From Gordionus sp. m RMFG-2023 (taxonomy: Eukaryota > Nematomorpha > Gordioida > Chordodea > Parachordodidae), in assembly GCF_954871325.1 (NCBI RefSeq), contig NC_088775.1, positions 81,259,561 to 81,323,560 of the forward strand: 64,000 nt of DNA, given 5' to 3'. The first letter of the stretch is position 1. Every line of letters begins with the position of its first letter. The notes under the pieces are model-generated. The model ran no database searches and had not been told where the DNA came from. It saw nothing but the letters and a program-made list of their open reading frames with translations. The translations under genes and the position numbers were made by a program. Positions 1 through 13,170 of this stretch are shown here, in pieces.

Positions 1-649
1 AAAGAATATTAACTGGCAAAATATTTTGAAATTGTAAATCTGTTTTACTAAAAAAAAATATGAATATAACCTTTCTCTATGGTAAATGATGTAACAACCT
101 TTATTTAATACATTTAAACCCATTTCATTTTGATGTAATATATTACCTGATTTGTTATTTGGAAAGAATACATTGACTAAATGAATAAATTTGAAAACAT
201 CCATCAATTTATAATTACCAATATTTCCTTGACAAGAGCATCCTAATTTTTCTAAATTGGAATCAAGTCTCTCTTTCATAGCAACGTCTCCTTAATTATT
301 AATTCATATTATTTTTTTAATTTAAGGAGTTTTGTTAATTTAGCGCTTAAAGTAACGAGCTAAATTTCTTTGTAGCTTTAACAATGGCGCGCTACGAGGT
401 AGCACTCTTTTTAAGAGTAACTTTTAGCGACAGTAAATTATAATATATGTTATAAATGAAAATTAATAGAACTCACCACGTTGTTTCACTACAAAAGAAG
501 ATATAGGGTATAGAAATAATAAGCAATTCAAAATTTTTGTTTTTAAATATAAGTTATATTTTCTAATTTTAAATAATGTTTTTTAATTTAATTTTTCTTT
601 ACAAAAATGAATTAGTTATTCTTAGTTAGACATAATATTTTATCATTCA

Positions 650-860
650 GACAGGACATAGAAAAGATTTTTCTTTGGGAGAGGGTGGAGGGATAATTTT
701 TAAAGTTTTTATAAAAAAATCATAAAATCATCTTGAGGTTGTTATTGAACATCTAAAATTTGGTAAATTATTTAGAAACAGTGATTATAATCTGTAAATA
801 TTTTATAAAAATCCTAAATATAAATTTTACAAACATGATATTATAAAATCTTAAATATAT
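650..860. repeat. Dispersed repeat with GGAGGGATAATT, copy 1
   Basis: GAGAGGGTGGAGGGATAATT followed about 110 bp later by GTGATTATAA. Similar order occurs at 2440-2640 and 7430-7620. Strongly diverged. Confidence 0.4.
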
Positions 861-2439
861 ATAACTAGCAAACTTCATGACCGAGGGCCTTTAGTTAAAA
901 ACGCGGTGTGGCTGTTTTTGAATCGGTTGAAATAAATAAAAATGGAGTATCTAACAATTAAGAATCACTATAAATAAAATGTGTGCTGGAAATTTGAATA
1001 AATAAAATTTTTTTGAGAATTTAAAGGAGTATAAAAATTAATGATAAAAAGAAATATCACAATTTCTAATATATATTATGTATAAAAAACCAAATGTTGT
1101 AGATTAATAAACAAAAATATCGTAAGGAACATTTTATATTAACCGGCAAAGTATTTACAAAAAAATATATGCAATTTCCTTTGTGATTGAGCTAAAAAAA
1201 TTTTAATGATTTCATTTGCATATATTGTCAAATCTATGTATATTTAAAAGAACTAATCTATTAATCTATTTTCTGTGATATCCTTTTATTCTTCATTAAA
1301 GAATTTTGTTTTCATTTGTGCATATACTAATATATATAATGGTAAAATATTAATAATTTTAATATATTAGGAAAATATCCTAGATTTGTAAGACTGCATG
1401 ATGAAATATAAACCTTTAATGTATTTGATTTAAAAAATTATAAAAAAGGGTAGTTTAAGATCTCAATTTTCACCAGATTTTTAAATACCGATAAATTAAT
1501 ATTTTAAACAAACATATATTTACTATAAGCATTGAAATTTAGGCTAAAGTTGGAAGAAAAATTTAGCTTATTTCTGGCTAAATTAAACTTAGATAATATT
1601 ATCAGGAAACTTTGATTTTACCTTTTTTAAATTGGTTAAAAAAAATAGTGAACTGGATGTTAACCGACTTATTTAAATATCAAATTGATGAAGCTCTGCT
1701 TTGAGCTCAACCTCAACATAATTAATTAATCAAATCCTTCATCAACATTTGACTTTAATTTTCTTATTTTCTAATTACAATATTTTCTGCTTATTTCATA
1801 GGGTTGCCTTAATCAATATCATTTGCGAATTTTTATAATTTAAAATTCAAATTGTGGGCATTCTTCCTAATTTGCAGATTTTTGTGGAATTATTTTCTGA
1901 GGAATTGTTTTCCTAGTATATTTTTTCCAGAGCTTATTTAATAGTGCTATTTTTTTATAAATTTTAATAAAGAGGAACAAAATAAGTTTTTTTATTAAAA
2001 TATAAAGGATATTTTAAATCTTATCTAAGCGTATCTTTTGGGACTAGCTATAATCCAGATCTTTACTCTAGCCTTTTAGATTTTTACAACCTTCAAATCT
2101 CGAATTCCAGCACGTCTTTATTCTCACAGCTAAGATATGTCACATAAAATAAATAGGATTTAATAAAATTCGAATATCAACCTAGTACCTGACGAAGTTT
2201 AGCTAACCCCCAACCCAATATTTATAAAACATTTTAATTGAATCAATTTTAGTACCAGATATACAAACATTTATATTTACGATATATTGTATAAATTATA
2301 AAACCATTTATAGTATTTTTTAAAATTATTTTTCTTATAAAGGTTCAAATCTAATTTTTTTTTAATTAGATTATGTTTTGAGTAAAACCATCTTTCAGCA
2401 AATTTCTAAAAAATATTTTATTTATCTAAGTAAATAAAG

Positions 2440-2640
2440 AGGTTAAAGTTCACAGCAGATGCTTACACAGGATATCTCTATAGGAGGGGAGGGGGAGGGG
2501 ATAATTAAATTTTTATAAAGAAATATTATTCTATGAGTTATTTAAGAATATCTTAAGTTTTTATTATGAGTAGTGATTATAAAATATTGACAATTAATTC
2601 AAATGTAAATTTATATTAAAATACATAATTTTTTAAAACA
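2440..2640. repeat. Dispersed repeat with GGAGGGATAATT, copy 2
   Basis: GGAGGGGGAGGGGATAATT, then GTAGTGATTATAAAATATTG. Confidence 0.4.
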
Positions 2641-3859
2641 TTTAAAAAGATAAATTTTTTAAAAAAATTTTATTAGCCGAAATCAAGGATAAGGTGATTT
2701 GGGAAAATAATTAAGCAAAAAATTTCTATTTTAAACTACATCCCACTCATGAGTTATGATCTACTTGGAATTGTTGAGAGAAATAAAAGGCTTAAAATAT
2801 TCTCACATTTGTTTTAAGAATATATTCAATCCATTGGGAGTATCAACTTCCTTTTCCTTTGGAAATGAGGCCAAATCTCTTTTCAAGCCACAATATTTAG
2901 ATAATTTAAAGTTAAACAAAAGAACAAGCTTTAAAACAATCTGTTTGATTTTTTAATTATTCAGAAATTCATAGCCATTAACTTATGATGATGAAAACTG
3001 ACAATACTTCTTTTTTTCATTATAGTTTAGCTTTATATTTAAAATGTCAAACCTGCCTAATTTAGGCATTTAATAATTTGGAAACTCCCTGATTTGACCA
3101 AAATTTTAAATCGCAATCAAATTCCTATTAATTACTAAAAATGCTTTGATAAATTAAGCAACTGTCAACTTTGAAAAGTGGTTAGATTTTTATATTTTTT
3201 CCATTTGTGTCTTTAAAGTAGGCATATATAGTTTTTTGTTGTAATCATTCATTTATATTATAAAATTCCTCATCTTTTTAAAACTATACCAAATAACAAA
3301 GTAAATAAAGAAAACAAATATAACGAGTTATTAATTTAGGTTATTATATTTATAAATCAAAATCATATACTCAAAAATAAGTCAAAAGATTTATTATTTC
3401 TAAAAATTGGTCAATCCAAAGAAGACATTATCAAACGTAATGCAAATAAAACTTATTGTGCCAAATAAACAAATAAGGATAATATCTTATTTTCTTTATT
3501 TCTTTCTATTAATTTTATATTTTACTGTTATTTTGCATGCAACCCTTTTATAATAATTTTATACATTCTTAATTTGTGTAAATTTTATATTTATGATTTT
3601 GATGAATTAATTAAAATAAAAAAAAATTTTTGAAAATGATTCAACATAATCTTTCTTTTTCTTAAAGAATAAATATAACAAATAAAGTGTTTTTTTTTAA
3701 GTAAAGTATTAATTAATAAATTAAGGGCATATATAAGTTAAGCAAACATTTTGGTCTGTACAGTATTTTAGGTTTGATTATATTAATTTTTTTACTATAG
3801 TTTTTATATGATAATTTTTATAACATACTTTTATTAAAAATAAATAAAAATATTCCTTA

Positions 3860-3978
3860 AAGCAAAATATTTTGGCTAGTAATCGACACCAGATGATGCC
3901 AATGGCTATTGACCTAATGCCTATTTTAGTAAGCGAGGCCCCATAAGTAATTTTGGAAATAGCTGAGGGAATACCCCC
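3860..3978 (-). mobile_element. Short RT fragment of the same element family
   Basis: The minus strand reads ITYGASLTKIGIRSIAIGII, then WCRLLAKI. This matches the fingers segment (family: GGxRPIAVGxxxRRLxAK) upstream of the QQGD motif in that family. Only about 40 codons are recognisable. Confidence 0.5.
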
Positions 3979-4390
3979 TAGAAGCATACAGTTGATAAAC
4001 TCTTATATTTTTAAAAGGATATCTGTTTGTTAAGTGATAGCAGTATTCAGGTCTTGAAAAAATACGAATTTTATTAGATTAGTAATTGATTTTTTAAGCT
4101 GAAATAGAGTTTATCTATTTATTAAAGTAATGTATACTTGTAAGATAAGCTATATTTTACATTTCAATTATTACCTCATTTTATTTATTAGATTTATCAG
4201 GATTTTTATAATAATTTGGGGTTATTCTACTATTTTAAGATATTATTTATTAAAATTTAGAAAAAAAATTTAATCTACCAATTTCCAAGCATGAGATAAA
4301 TTTTTTATGATTTGTTATTCCTTGGAATTGTAACTTGAAATTACTATTCACAACAGTTAAATTAGGAATTTATAAAAAAATATACATGCT

Positions 4391-4580
4391 GATAGAAGCG
4401 GTTTAATTTTTTAAAACGGCTAACCCAATATTTTCCAAAAAATATTAATTAAGTCTCAAGATTTGTTTAAAAGATATTCAAACCCTTCTAGTATCTATTA
4501 ACAAAATCCAGGGTTGCATAATATTCTTTGGTCGAAATCTTGGGTTAGCAGTTTTTAAAAGTCGAACCGTTTAATAACAT
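4391..4580. mobile_element. MITE, same family, decayed copy 3
   Basis: About 190 bp with the inverted core AAAACGGCTAACCCAATATTTTCC / TTGGGTTAGCAGTTTTTAAAAG in shortened arms (each quoted in part). Flanks TACATGCT (4383-4390) and TACATGCC (4581-4588) look like a 7/8 target duplication. Confidence 0.65.
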
Positions 4581-5959
4581 TACATGCCGAAAATGAGTTT
4601 AATATCTAAAAAGACATTCAAACATGAATGATAATATTAAAAGAAATAAGAATCAAATCTGCATTCATTTTTTTAGATAATTTAATAAAAAGTTTTTCTA
4701 TATAATTATTTTTACTTTCAGTATTCACTGTTCTACCTTTAAATGAAATAGTTTAATCAATATAAATGTAGATTTTAACATATAATAATATTAATATCTT
4801 ACAGTAAACGAAATTAGAAATGATCAGTACCATCCATATTATAAAAAGAATTTTATTACCAATTATTGATGCCATACCTTATATTCAATTGTAAATTAAT
4901 TATAAGAAATTTTAAAATTAGTTTTAAATATTAGCAGCTAAAAGTTAAAATAAAAGCATAAACTTCTTCTTTTTTTTTGAAAAATTTTAGCTTTACATAG
5001 AACCCAACAAAACAATAAAATAATTTGCTGATTTACAAAATAGTTAGTATTTCAAACCTTAAAAAATACAAATAATTTAGAGTTCATCGTTCATTGGCCC
5101 AAAATTTGTTATTTTATTTATTGTTTATATTAAGTTATAAATAAATGTAATAACAACTTGGTATGCTTTGGGTTTTATTTAATATAATAATCTTAATATA
5201 AATTTAGTGAGTAAAAATATAATTAAGATAAAATATAATTTCAAATACTAATTATATTATTTATCAGTTTTTTAAGAATTTCAAAACTTTTATCACAGAA
5301 ACAAGCAATTCATAGTTAAAAGGGAATTCGCTTCCTAAAAATCGTGTTAGACAGGATTGAGGAAATGCCTTGTTGTGTTTAATATATGATAATTTTATTT
5401 ATTATAAAAGATTCAATTTTTTTTTGTTTGTTTGAAATTTTCCTGATAAACAATAATCTTCGATTAAGCTAGTGAATCAAACATAGGGTAAATACCCAGG
5501 AATTCCCGGTTAAATACCGAGGAAAATAATTTATTTCTTTAGTAATTATTGCCCATCATGATATTTTATTTTTATTTTTCAGGCGTTTTGTACCTGTTAT
5601 AATATTTATCTTCAGTCAAATTTTAAATAATTTTTTCTAGTAAATATTTAGTTTATGGCCAAACATAATCTCTCATTCTCATAAAATTTACTTATTTATC
5701 AACTTACTGTTACTATACGTTATTTTCTCTATTATAAACTTGTAAGTTCGCCATTAAAATATGAGTTATTTTGACAAAACCTTATCTACCCATTAGCTTT
5801 TTACTGCCTTTACCACTCTGCATAGGTAAAGTAATCGTTTAAACCTAATTTAGACACACTATTGACAAATCTCAAATATTGGTACAAATAAGTTTTTTGA
5901 AAATGTTATGCTATATAAGAAATTATTACAAATATTGCCAATAATCTTGTGGAAAGAGG

Positions 5960-6112
5960 TTTGCACATACAGACACTCTATATATTAGCTGAAAAATTAT
6001 TCCCAATCCCCGCATCCAATACACCTTCAGAAAGAATTCTGCTTTTGGAAAACACAATCAAATTTAAGAAATTGACTACAGCGAATGAGAAAATTGGTTT
6101 CAATCTATTATA
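5960..6112 (+). mobile_element. hAT transposase C-terminal relic
   Basis: A single open stretch reads LAEKLFPIPASNTPSERILL, then ENTIKFKKL. This is the hAT dimerisation motif (L..ip.ss..sER.fS..g) with the FS-AG part lost. No terminal repeats were found around it. Confidence 0.6.
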
Positions 6113-7429
6113 ATCAACATCTACATAATAAAATTCTCTACGAATTTAATTAAATGGGAACAATAATTGAAGATTAAATATATCAAGTAAATGTATTTCT
6201 GATTTTGGGGATGATTTGTAAACCATTTTATCTTATATTAATATTTTAATAAAATTGATCTATTTCTGGCTTCTATTTAATTAAAGTTAAACTGAACTAC
6301 CAAGACAAAATATTGAATGCTCAAAATTATTTCTGACAAACCTGAAACGCTCAGATAAAAAAATGATTCTCTCAGAAAAATATATGAAACGCTCAGAAAA
6401 TTGTCTTAGATTTAAAGAAAATTATTTGTGAAATTCTGTAAAAATTCTGAACGTTTCAGTTATTTTGAATGAATAACAGGAATTCTTCACAAATAACATC
6501 AAGAGTTATGTTTAAGCAGGATAAAAATCAGTTTAGCTATCTGAATGTTTAATTATTTTTAAGATCTCTGCTTAACTAATTGCTGTTCCTGTTGGTGCCG
6601 AAAAATTGATGCATGTGTAATCCCAAGCAACTAGAAAACAAGGAGACCAAGGTATTAGGCTGATACCAGTATTTTTTGTTGTTGCTTGAGCATATATGAT
6701 TGGGTTCTAGGGTATTTAAGATTTTAAGTTATTTATGTTAGTATGTCGTGGAAGGCAGCCTTTGGAATATCTGTAATGTAGAGGATGGCATCTTTTGGAA
6801 TCAGATGGTAAAAAATAATTAATATATTTGGAGGGTGGTGAGATATCGCATCTAAGACGAAGCAAAGAGCTATACGAAGTTCTTCACTGGTAAAAAGAAT
6901 GTCGAGATTTTTGCTTAGGATAGCCGATAGTCATTCGTAACCCGATTTAAAATTGAATAACTAGGCTGGGACATTGTTACAATAAATTAATCGATAAAAA
7001 GAAGTCAACGGAGTGAGACACTATAAAAATATCCCACTTCTTTCTGAAGGGTAGCTGTGAGTCTCTAATGCCAGGTTGACAATTGCTCACCTAAATGTGA
7101 ATAGCGCCACGTCAAGATCATGACTGATAGGTATTAAACTTGAACTGCTTAACTTTGAGAATATAAGAGCTACAAAAGAGAGGATGGGTGGGGGATGGAA
7201 CCTTTAATTAAATGTAGCTATGTAGCGAGATAATTTTCGATGTAACGCGTACTCCCCATTGATATTTTTCAAAAAGAGTAGCGCGCTAGTGACTATCGCT
7301 ATAAAAGAAGTTTAGAAACTCTTTAACAACTCTGCTATATTGTGAAGTAAAAATTAAAATAAAAGCGTATACGAATCCTTAACCTTACAAAATTTATAAT
7401 TTAATGTAATAAAATAACTGATAAATTAT
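6113..7429. other. Gene-free stretch
   Basis: No gene seen. The part 6590-7330 is less AT-rich than its surroundings and may be an old element, but no coding motif or terminal repeat was recognised. Confidence 0.5.
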
Positions 7430-7620
7430 AACCGGGGGGAAAGGTGGGATAAAGGGGAGGAGGGATAATTGTAAATAAAGAAAAGATATAATATTTTCTA
7501 AGAATATGAATAAGGATTATAATATAAATTTCAATGAACTACAATTACAAAAATAAACAAATAATAAAAGGTTAAGATATATTAAAAATAATTTTAAAAA
7601 AAATCATTTTTTTATTAATA
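7430..7620. repeat. Dispersed repeat with GGAGGGATAATT, copy 3
   Basis: GGGGAGGAGGGATAATTG, then AAGGATTATAATATAAATTT. Confidence 0.4.
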
Positions 7621-7920
7621 ATAACCTGTAAAATCTGAAAATACACGAATATATTTTTAATTAATTCTCTATTGTATCTAGGTGACATGTCCTGCCAATA
7701 TCCCGCTTAAAATCCCGCATAATATCAAAAATCATAAAATTTATTTAAGATGTCAATTTTAGGAAATTTATATAAAATCTTTGTTAAGTGTTCTCAGTTG
7801 ACAGACAAAGTCTAAGCATATTAAAAAAATATCCTAATATTATTTTTCAGAAATAATTTATATCAAAACAATGAACAAATTTTTTCAATTCTCTAAGCTA
7901 TAAAAAATGATGTATTATAT

Positions 7921-8081
7921 ATATATATATTACTAGATTAGAGATTCCTTCATTAAATGCATTTAAAAAAGTCCATACATATCAATCAGTTGTAGCCCCA
8001 TATCAAATAAATGGCATAATAATAACTGACTTCTATATATGAGAATTTTAAATAATGAATCGCCAATCTAGTAGTATATTT
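7921..8081. mobile_element. MITE with ends ...ACTAGATTGGCGATTCA, copy A
   Basis: The right end reads TGAATCGCCAATCTAGTAGT, and the left end is an imperfect inverse (ATTACTAGATTAGAGATTCC). The centre holds CAGTTGTAGCCCC. The same right end and a GTCAGCTGTAGCGCC centre recur at 45690-45853. The boundaries are approximate, in TATA-rich flanks. Confidence 0.6.
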
Positions 8082-8464
8082 AATATCTAATTGATGATAA
8101 TCTTTAAATATCTAGCAAACTGATTTATAAAATATGTCAGGTCTAGTTGTAACGGCAATTTACGTGTATTAAATCAAAATCCTTATGTTTCTTATTTATT
8201 GTTGGTGGTTTATTTTTTGTAGTTTATCTTTACAGATTTAGTTAATACTCTATTTTGTTTTTTGAGGAATTTTTGAATAAATTTTTATAAATATAGAATA
8301 AAGAAAATAAGATTTATAGACTAAGAAAATTAATCGCGACGACAATCCTATTATTTGGTTAATAAATTTTTTATTCAATATTATGACTAATTAAAATAAG
8401 CAAAACAAATTTTTTAAATTAAAAATTTCCTTATATGTTACAATTTTCTTAACTTTAAATCATT

Positions 8465-8830
8465 TTTTTCGTTTTTTAAATTTTAAAAATCTGATTTTAA
8501 ATTTTACAGGAAATAATTTAAGCATGTTTAAAGGAGTGGAAAAAATCTTGATAAAATTTTATTTTCATATTTTTTTTAAAAATTACATTTCATTTTTTTA
8601 AAAATTTACTAATCGAAAATGTATTCCAACATGTTTAAAATACCTATATAGAATTGTAGATAATTTTACCGTTAACTTTCGACATTTATAATTTATGTGA
8701 AAAATCTTTGAAAAAACTAGTATAAATTATATTGAGCTCAAAAGTTTATGACAAAATTGTCTAAAATTCATATCATAATGTAATACATTTCCTGTAAAAT
8801 CAGATTTTTAAATTTTTTAAAAAAAGGCGC
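8465..8830. mobile_element. MITE with TTGATTTTACTGGAAATGTA ends, copy 2, rearranged
   Basis: Shares the internal AATGTATTCCAACATGTTT, CCGTTAACTTTCGAC and the right end CATTTCCTGTAAAATCAG with 31391-31595. The left end appears twice (about 8490 and 8615), suggesting a partial duplication. Confidence 0.5.
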
Positions 8831-9039
8831 TCAAAATATGATTGAATATTTAAAAATAACACATATAGCTAAATTGTACTTGGATTTAATTTTACGAAAA
8901 CTATATTTAGATAGAAAAATTGTTTAAAATTTTTTTAAAATAATGTACCAATCGTTATATTTTAAATTGTTTTATACTGATAGAGTGTTTGTTACAAAAT
9001 GCAGTTCTAAGCGTAATCATTTTCTAAGGGGGGAGGGCA

Positions 9040-9365
9040 CAATTAGGTGGGTTTCCCCCATTAAATTTTTTGGAAATCTTAAGGTTACTTTTTTGTAGGC
9101 CTTTGATTATTTTTAATTTTTATAAAAATAATTATGGGTTTTCCCTTTTTTTATAAAAATGTTTTTTCTACAAATTTTAAATTATAGTCGTTAATTAATA
9201 AAAAATTATTAACTTAATAATTTTGATGTAAATTATTTTATAGTGATATACTGTATACATTGGGGAAGGGAGAGGGGGGGGGTTGAAAATTTTATTAGCT
9301 TATAATGATATTTCGAAAAGGGGAAATTTCCCCTTGCCACCCATCTCTGGCTACACTTATGGGTG
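9040..9365. repeat. Dispersed repeat with G- and C-runs, copy 1
   Basis: Shares with 41635-41950 the order GGTGGGTTTCCCCC, TTTTTTGTAGGCC, GGGTTTTC, TATACTGTATACATTGGGG, TTTATTAGCTTA and a CTCTGGCTACACTTATGGGT-type end. AT-rich, non-coding. Confidence 0.55.
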
Positions 9366-9465
9366 TAGTTTAATTCTTTTTAATTTTTATTATAGTCATT
9401 TTCAGCAATCAAACTCCTATCTGCCAATTTATGAAATCATATTTTAGATATATTAACGATTAGTA

Positions 9466-9683
9466 CAGTGTTGTGATGATTTAATGAAACATATTGAAGA
9501 TTAAATTCAAACCCATTCATATAAAATTATAATATTTGCAAAAATAATTAAAATAACAAAAGGAATAATATAAAAAAAATAATGCTTTGTATATATTTTA
9601 ATTATTTTTGCAAATATTATAGTTTTATATGAATGGGTTTGAATTTAATCGTCAATATGTTTCATTAAATCATCACAACACTG
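9466..9683. mobile_element. Foldback MITE, Tc1/mariner-like
   Basis: 218 bp. The two arms of about 88 bp are near-perfect inverted copies, starting CAGTGTTGTGATGATTTAAT and ending ATTAAATCATCACAACACTG. It is flanked by TA on both sides (9464-9465 and 9684-9685), as expected for Tc1/mariner insertion. The loop is about 40 bp of AT-rich sequence and there is no coding capacity. Confidence 0.85.
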
Positions 9684-10118
9684 TAAAAAAAATAATACCT
9701 AAAGATCCAATATTTTGCAAATAATTGTATTTTTATTTTAATTTAAAATTTAATAAGAACAAAAATAAATTATAATTTTTAATCTTTATATTATAAATAT
9801 AATTATATTCGTTCGCGTTCAATAATCGATATCTATATGAAATAACAAAATCTATTTTTATTTTCTTTCAAACTATAAGTTGGTTGAAAAAAAAAATTAA
9901 ACACGATATCTATAATATGTAATAATAAAATCTATTTTTATTTTCTTTTAAATTATTTTATTGAAATGAACCATTAAATAAAATAACCCCAGCAATGTAA
10001 CAATTGTATTTTAATTGGGTAATAATATTTAGCTTTGATCCTTATTGAATTTTAATGGGTTTCTAGGAAATGAAATAGCTCGTAAATTTTATCCTTATAC
10101 ACAAAATAAAATTATCTC

Positions 10119-10205
10119 GAGTTGCGCCTATGCCCGAGTCGTTAAGTGTATATGTCACCTTACCCTATATATCGGGGTTTTAATCCATTGCTACGGAGCA
10201 TGATA
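10119..10205 (+). pseudogene. tRNA-like (Ser/Leu-type) sequence or SINE head
   Basis: Contains an A-box-like TGCCCGAGTCGTTAAG, close to the D-arm of serine/leucine tRNAs, and about 35 nt later a B-box-like GGGTTTTAATCC. The acceptor stem is not clear. Shortly after, at about 10222, GGCCCCGTGATTTCGTTGAT resembles the start of the tRNA-like unit at 13094, so both may come from one SINE family. Confidence 0.42.
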
Positions 10206-10639
10206 TATAAAATATCGGAAGTGGCCCCGTGATTTCGTTGATATACATAATAAAAATGGGTCTTATTTTATTTTAATAAAAATTTAGTAGTTGCTTAGCA
10301 AATTTATAGGATGTCCAACACTCAATTTAAATTATTATCTTAGCTTAATAAAAAACATTATAAAATTTTGGTACATATCCCTGATACTATTTTCTAACTG
10401 TTTAAGTAAAAAGTTTACGGGGCTGATTATGATACAATTGGCTGCAGCGGTTTTTAACATGGATGGAGGTGTATAAAATTTATCATTATGAAGGTGGGCC
10501 CTAGATTTATTTTTGAGTTTCTTTATAAGGAGTCATTATATGAAGGTACTCACTATTAGTAGGTTCTTTTTATAAATTGATTGCTTACTAACTTTTCATA
10601 GTTTAAATCGATATAAATTTCTAAAGAATTTTTATGAAA

Positions 10640-11175
10640 CCTTTCTTAAGTACTTAAAATTTATTGAATCTTCTGTTTCATAATTCCACTCAATTTTTGT
10701 CCTTTTCAAATCCCATCATAAGTGGTATCCAACAAGGTAATCTTTTACTGCTTAATTTTTGTCTATGTATTGATTCCCAAATAAAACACAAATTTAATTT
10801 AGACTTTATTTATGGTACTTAGCTGATGTTAACTTATGCGGATTGATAAAATATTTAAAAACTTATTTGTTGTCTTAAATCCATTAATAGAGAACACCTA
10901 TAGCTCTTGTTTTCCTCAATAACTCCAAACTGAGATTTGCTTTTTAACAGCAAATTCATTGATTGAATTGTCTACAAAATAGTGCCACACGATAAATTAA
11001 TCTTATTAGATTCTCCTTTAACCCCTCAATATCAGAAAAAGCTTTTAATAAAATTTTAAGAAACTTTTTCAAAATGCCTCCAATTTTTAAACAGTATCGA
11101 CCTATCAAGATTATTTTTAATTTATATATGTCTATACATACCAAAAATACATATTTTCAGGACCTCTTCTTTTCC
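10640..11175 (+). mobile_element. Fragment of the reverse transcriptase of the same element family
   Basis: Broken reading frames show IISGIQQGN (family: SGxQQGDPLGPLLF), then WYLADVNLCG, the catalytic YxDD-type strand with one Asp changed to Ala, then LLDSPLTPQYQKKLLIKF and IPKIHIFRT (family: PKxxYxLRTxPCF). The order and spacing agree with the palm and thumb that precede the module at 16590-17568. It is dead: the catalytic pair is lost and several frames are used. Nothing convincing for this element was found upstream of 10640. Confidence 0.65.
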
Positions 11176-11179
11176 AATG

Positions 11180-13093
11180 ATATTTTTACAAAATTGCAGT
11201 TAATAACGTTTATTAAAATCTGTTATTTCAAGAATATGAATACTAGATATTAGTAACTATTTTTTAGAAAAATTCATCCTTCCAGAAATAAGATTCCAGA
11301 TATTTTATTGAATACGTAATTTGTCATTCATAAAGAAAACGGTCATCGCCAATTTACGTGCTCAGTTTTATTTTACGTTTATTATAATTAGACCCTTTCT
11401 AATATGAAAATAAAATTGATAAAAGGATATTTTTCTATATAAATGATGAATAAGAATTAGAACAACTCGTTTATTCAAAAAAATAATGAATGACTATTAA
11501 AAATTGACATAAAATCATCATAATAATATTCAATCAATAAACATTAATTAATTATATTTCCCGTATTTTTGTGGAAGAAACACAGTAGGACTTGCTATAT
11601 TCAATAATTAGTTTATGACAATTAACTGCATGGTACACTATGTAATTTCTTAACAGATACAATATACTACAATCATGTTAATGAATGAATAAGAAAAACA
11701 TAAAGTGTGATCTTAAAATAATTATCATTATGATATTACCAATATCATACATTATTTTAATTTGCCTTATATACTCTACTATACTTCATAAATAAAATAC
11801 TTATTAATTTATAGACTGAATTATTATAATTTATAGTCAACAATTACATAAACTATATAAAAGAATAATTACTATTTAAATAATTATAATATAAATATGA
11901 TATTATAATACCCAAATCCAACTATTATTAAAGGGTAATATTTTATAAAGATTATTAGATTTTATAAATTATTATTAAATATCAAACAGTATAAACAAAC
12001 ACATCATTTTATTTTAATTTATCCTATACTCTTATATATTAGGGAATAAAATAATTATCAAACCAAACATACAAAATTACAAAATAAAATACATTTTACC
12101 AAAAATAAAGACAATGTTCATTTCCTTTAATTATATTAATTAAAAAAATAAACCTTAGAACGTTAAAATGGTATATTTTTAAAAACTAAGCCTTAAAAAA
12201 TTTTTCCTAACCTGGGGAGGGCCGAAAAAGTTTGTTCTTAAAAAATAATACCAATATTTTGACCCATAAAATTAACAAAATATAGAAAATCAAAATCTAG
12301 GCCCATTCAATCCTCAAAACGGGTTCCATAAATACAGTTTTAGTTTCATTGAAGATGTCCATCTATTCAGGGCCTTGGCTGGGTTACATGTTTAAAAATA
12401 ATAATTTTAAATTTTCATAAAACTTGGAAATTTTTAAGAGGGGAAGGGTGGCAGGAGGGGGGGGGGCGTAAACTTCTCCAAGTACGCTACCCATTTTTTC
12501 TGCTATTTTAATTTCCCACAAATCTACGAAACTGTCTTTAAAATTTGGTTATGCATTGATGACTTATTTAAATATATTTTTGCTTTAACAAGATTTATAT
12601 TAGGCACAATGCAAAACGATTAACATTTGATCATATAAAATTTAATGTAACCAATCTTTCATATATTACTTGATGAATTCAGACTTAATTTCCTATTGTA
12701 ATTCAAATTAAACACTGGGAGATCAGGAAAAAGGATTTAAATATATTAATTATTATGATTTTTTGTCTTAGGTATTTATTGGTTAGTAGTTAGTAAAAGG
12801 TTTTCAAATTTCTAATACGACCTCGCGCATATTCAACAATGGATACGGTTCTACTCAACATCTCGAACATTATTATTCCTAAGATATAAAAATCCATATT
12901 AAATAATTATATTATTAAAAGCATGTAATTTAAAAATAAATATCAGACAATATAATTTTTGGGTAATTATTAACCCCCAACCCCCCCCCCCCCTCCACTT
13001 TCTTCAAGCCTTTTTGTACATAATTTATAAAATATACCAAAAATATTATATTTGAAATAAGGATAAAAAAAATTAACATATTTTAAACAACCT
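11180..13093. other. Gene-free stretch with G-poor segment and G/C homopolymers
   Basis: 11440-12130 is extremely AT-rich and visibly poor in G relative to C. Runs of ten G at about 12459 and about fourteen C at about 12977 follow. No gene seen. Confidence 0.5.
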
Positions 13094-13170
13094 CGGCCCC
13101 ACATAATTTCATGGATTTATTATGTATGCATGGAAACAGAGGTCTCAGGTTCAATCCTGGCAAGGAGCCG
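13094..13170 (+). pseudogene. tRNA-like sequence at the 5' edge of the LINE
   Basis: 77 nt. The ends CGGCCCC and GGAGCCG can form a seven-pair acceptor stem with one mismatch. A B-box GGTTCAATCC sits in a TCAGG/CCTGG T-stem. The A-box region is poor and no confident anticodon arm could be drawn. It may be the head of a tRNA-derived SINE or part of the LINE 5' region rather than a working tRNA. Confidence 0.5.

Larger units (their letters stand above)
1..3859. other. Gene-free AT-rich stretch
   Basis: No supported gene. Contains two diverged copies of the GGAGGGATAATT repeat (650, 2440) and, near 340-430, GC-richer motifs (GGCGCGCTACGAGGTAGC) that recur loosely at 7200-7330, 24545-24620 and 60970-61000, perhaps another small repeat family. 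An open frame at 2756-2956 has no support beyond its length. Confidence 0.6.

Noticed and set aside
2756-2956. 66-aa open frame as a gene
   Set aside because: Composition follows the AT-rich background and no family, splice or start context supports it.
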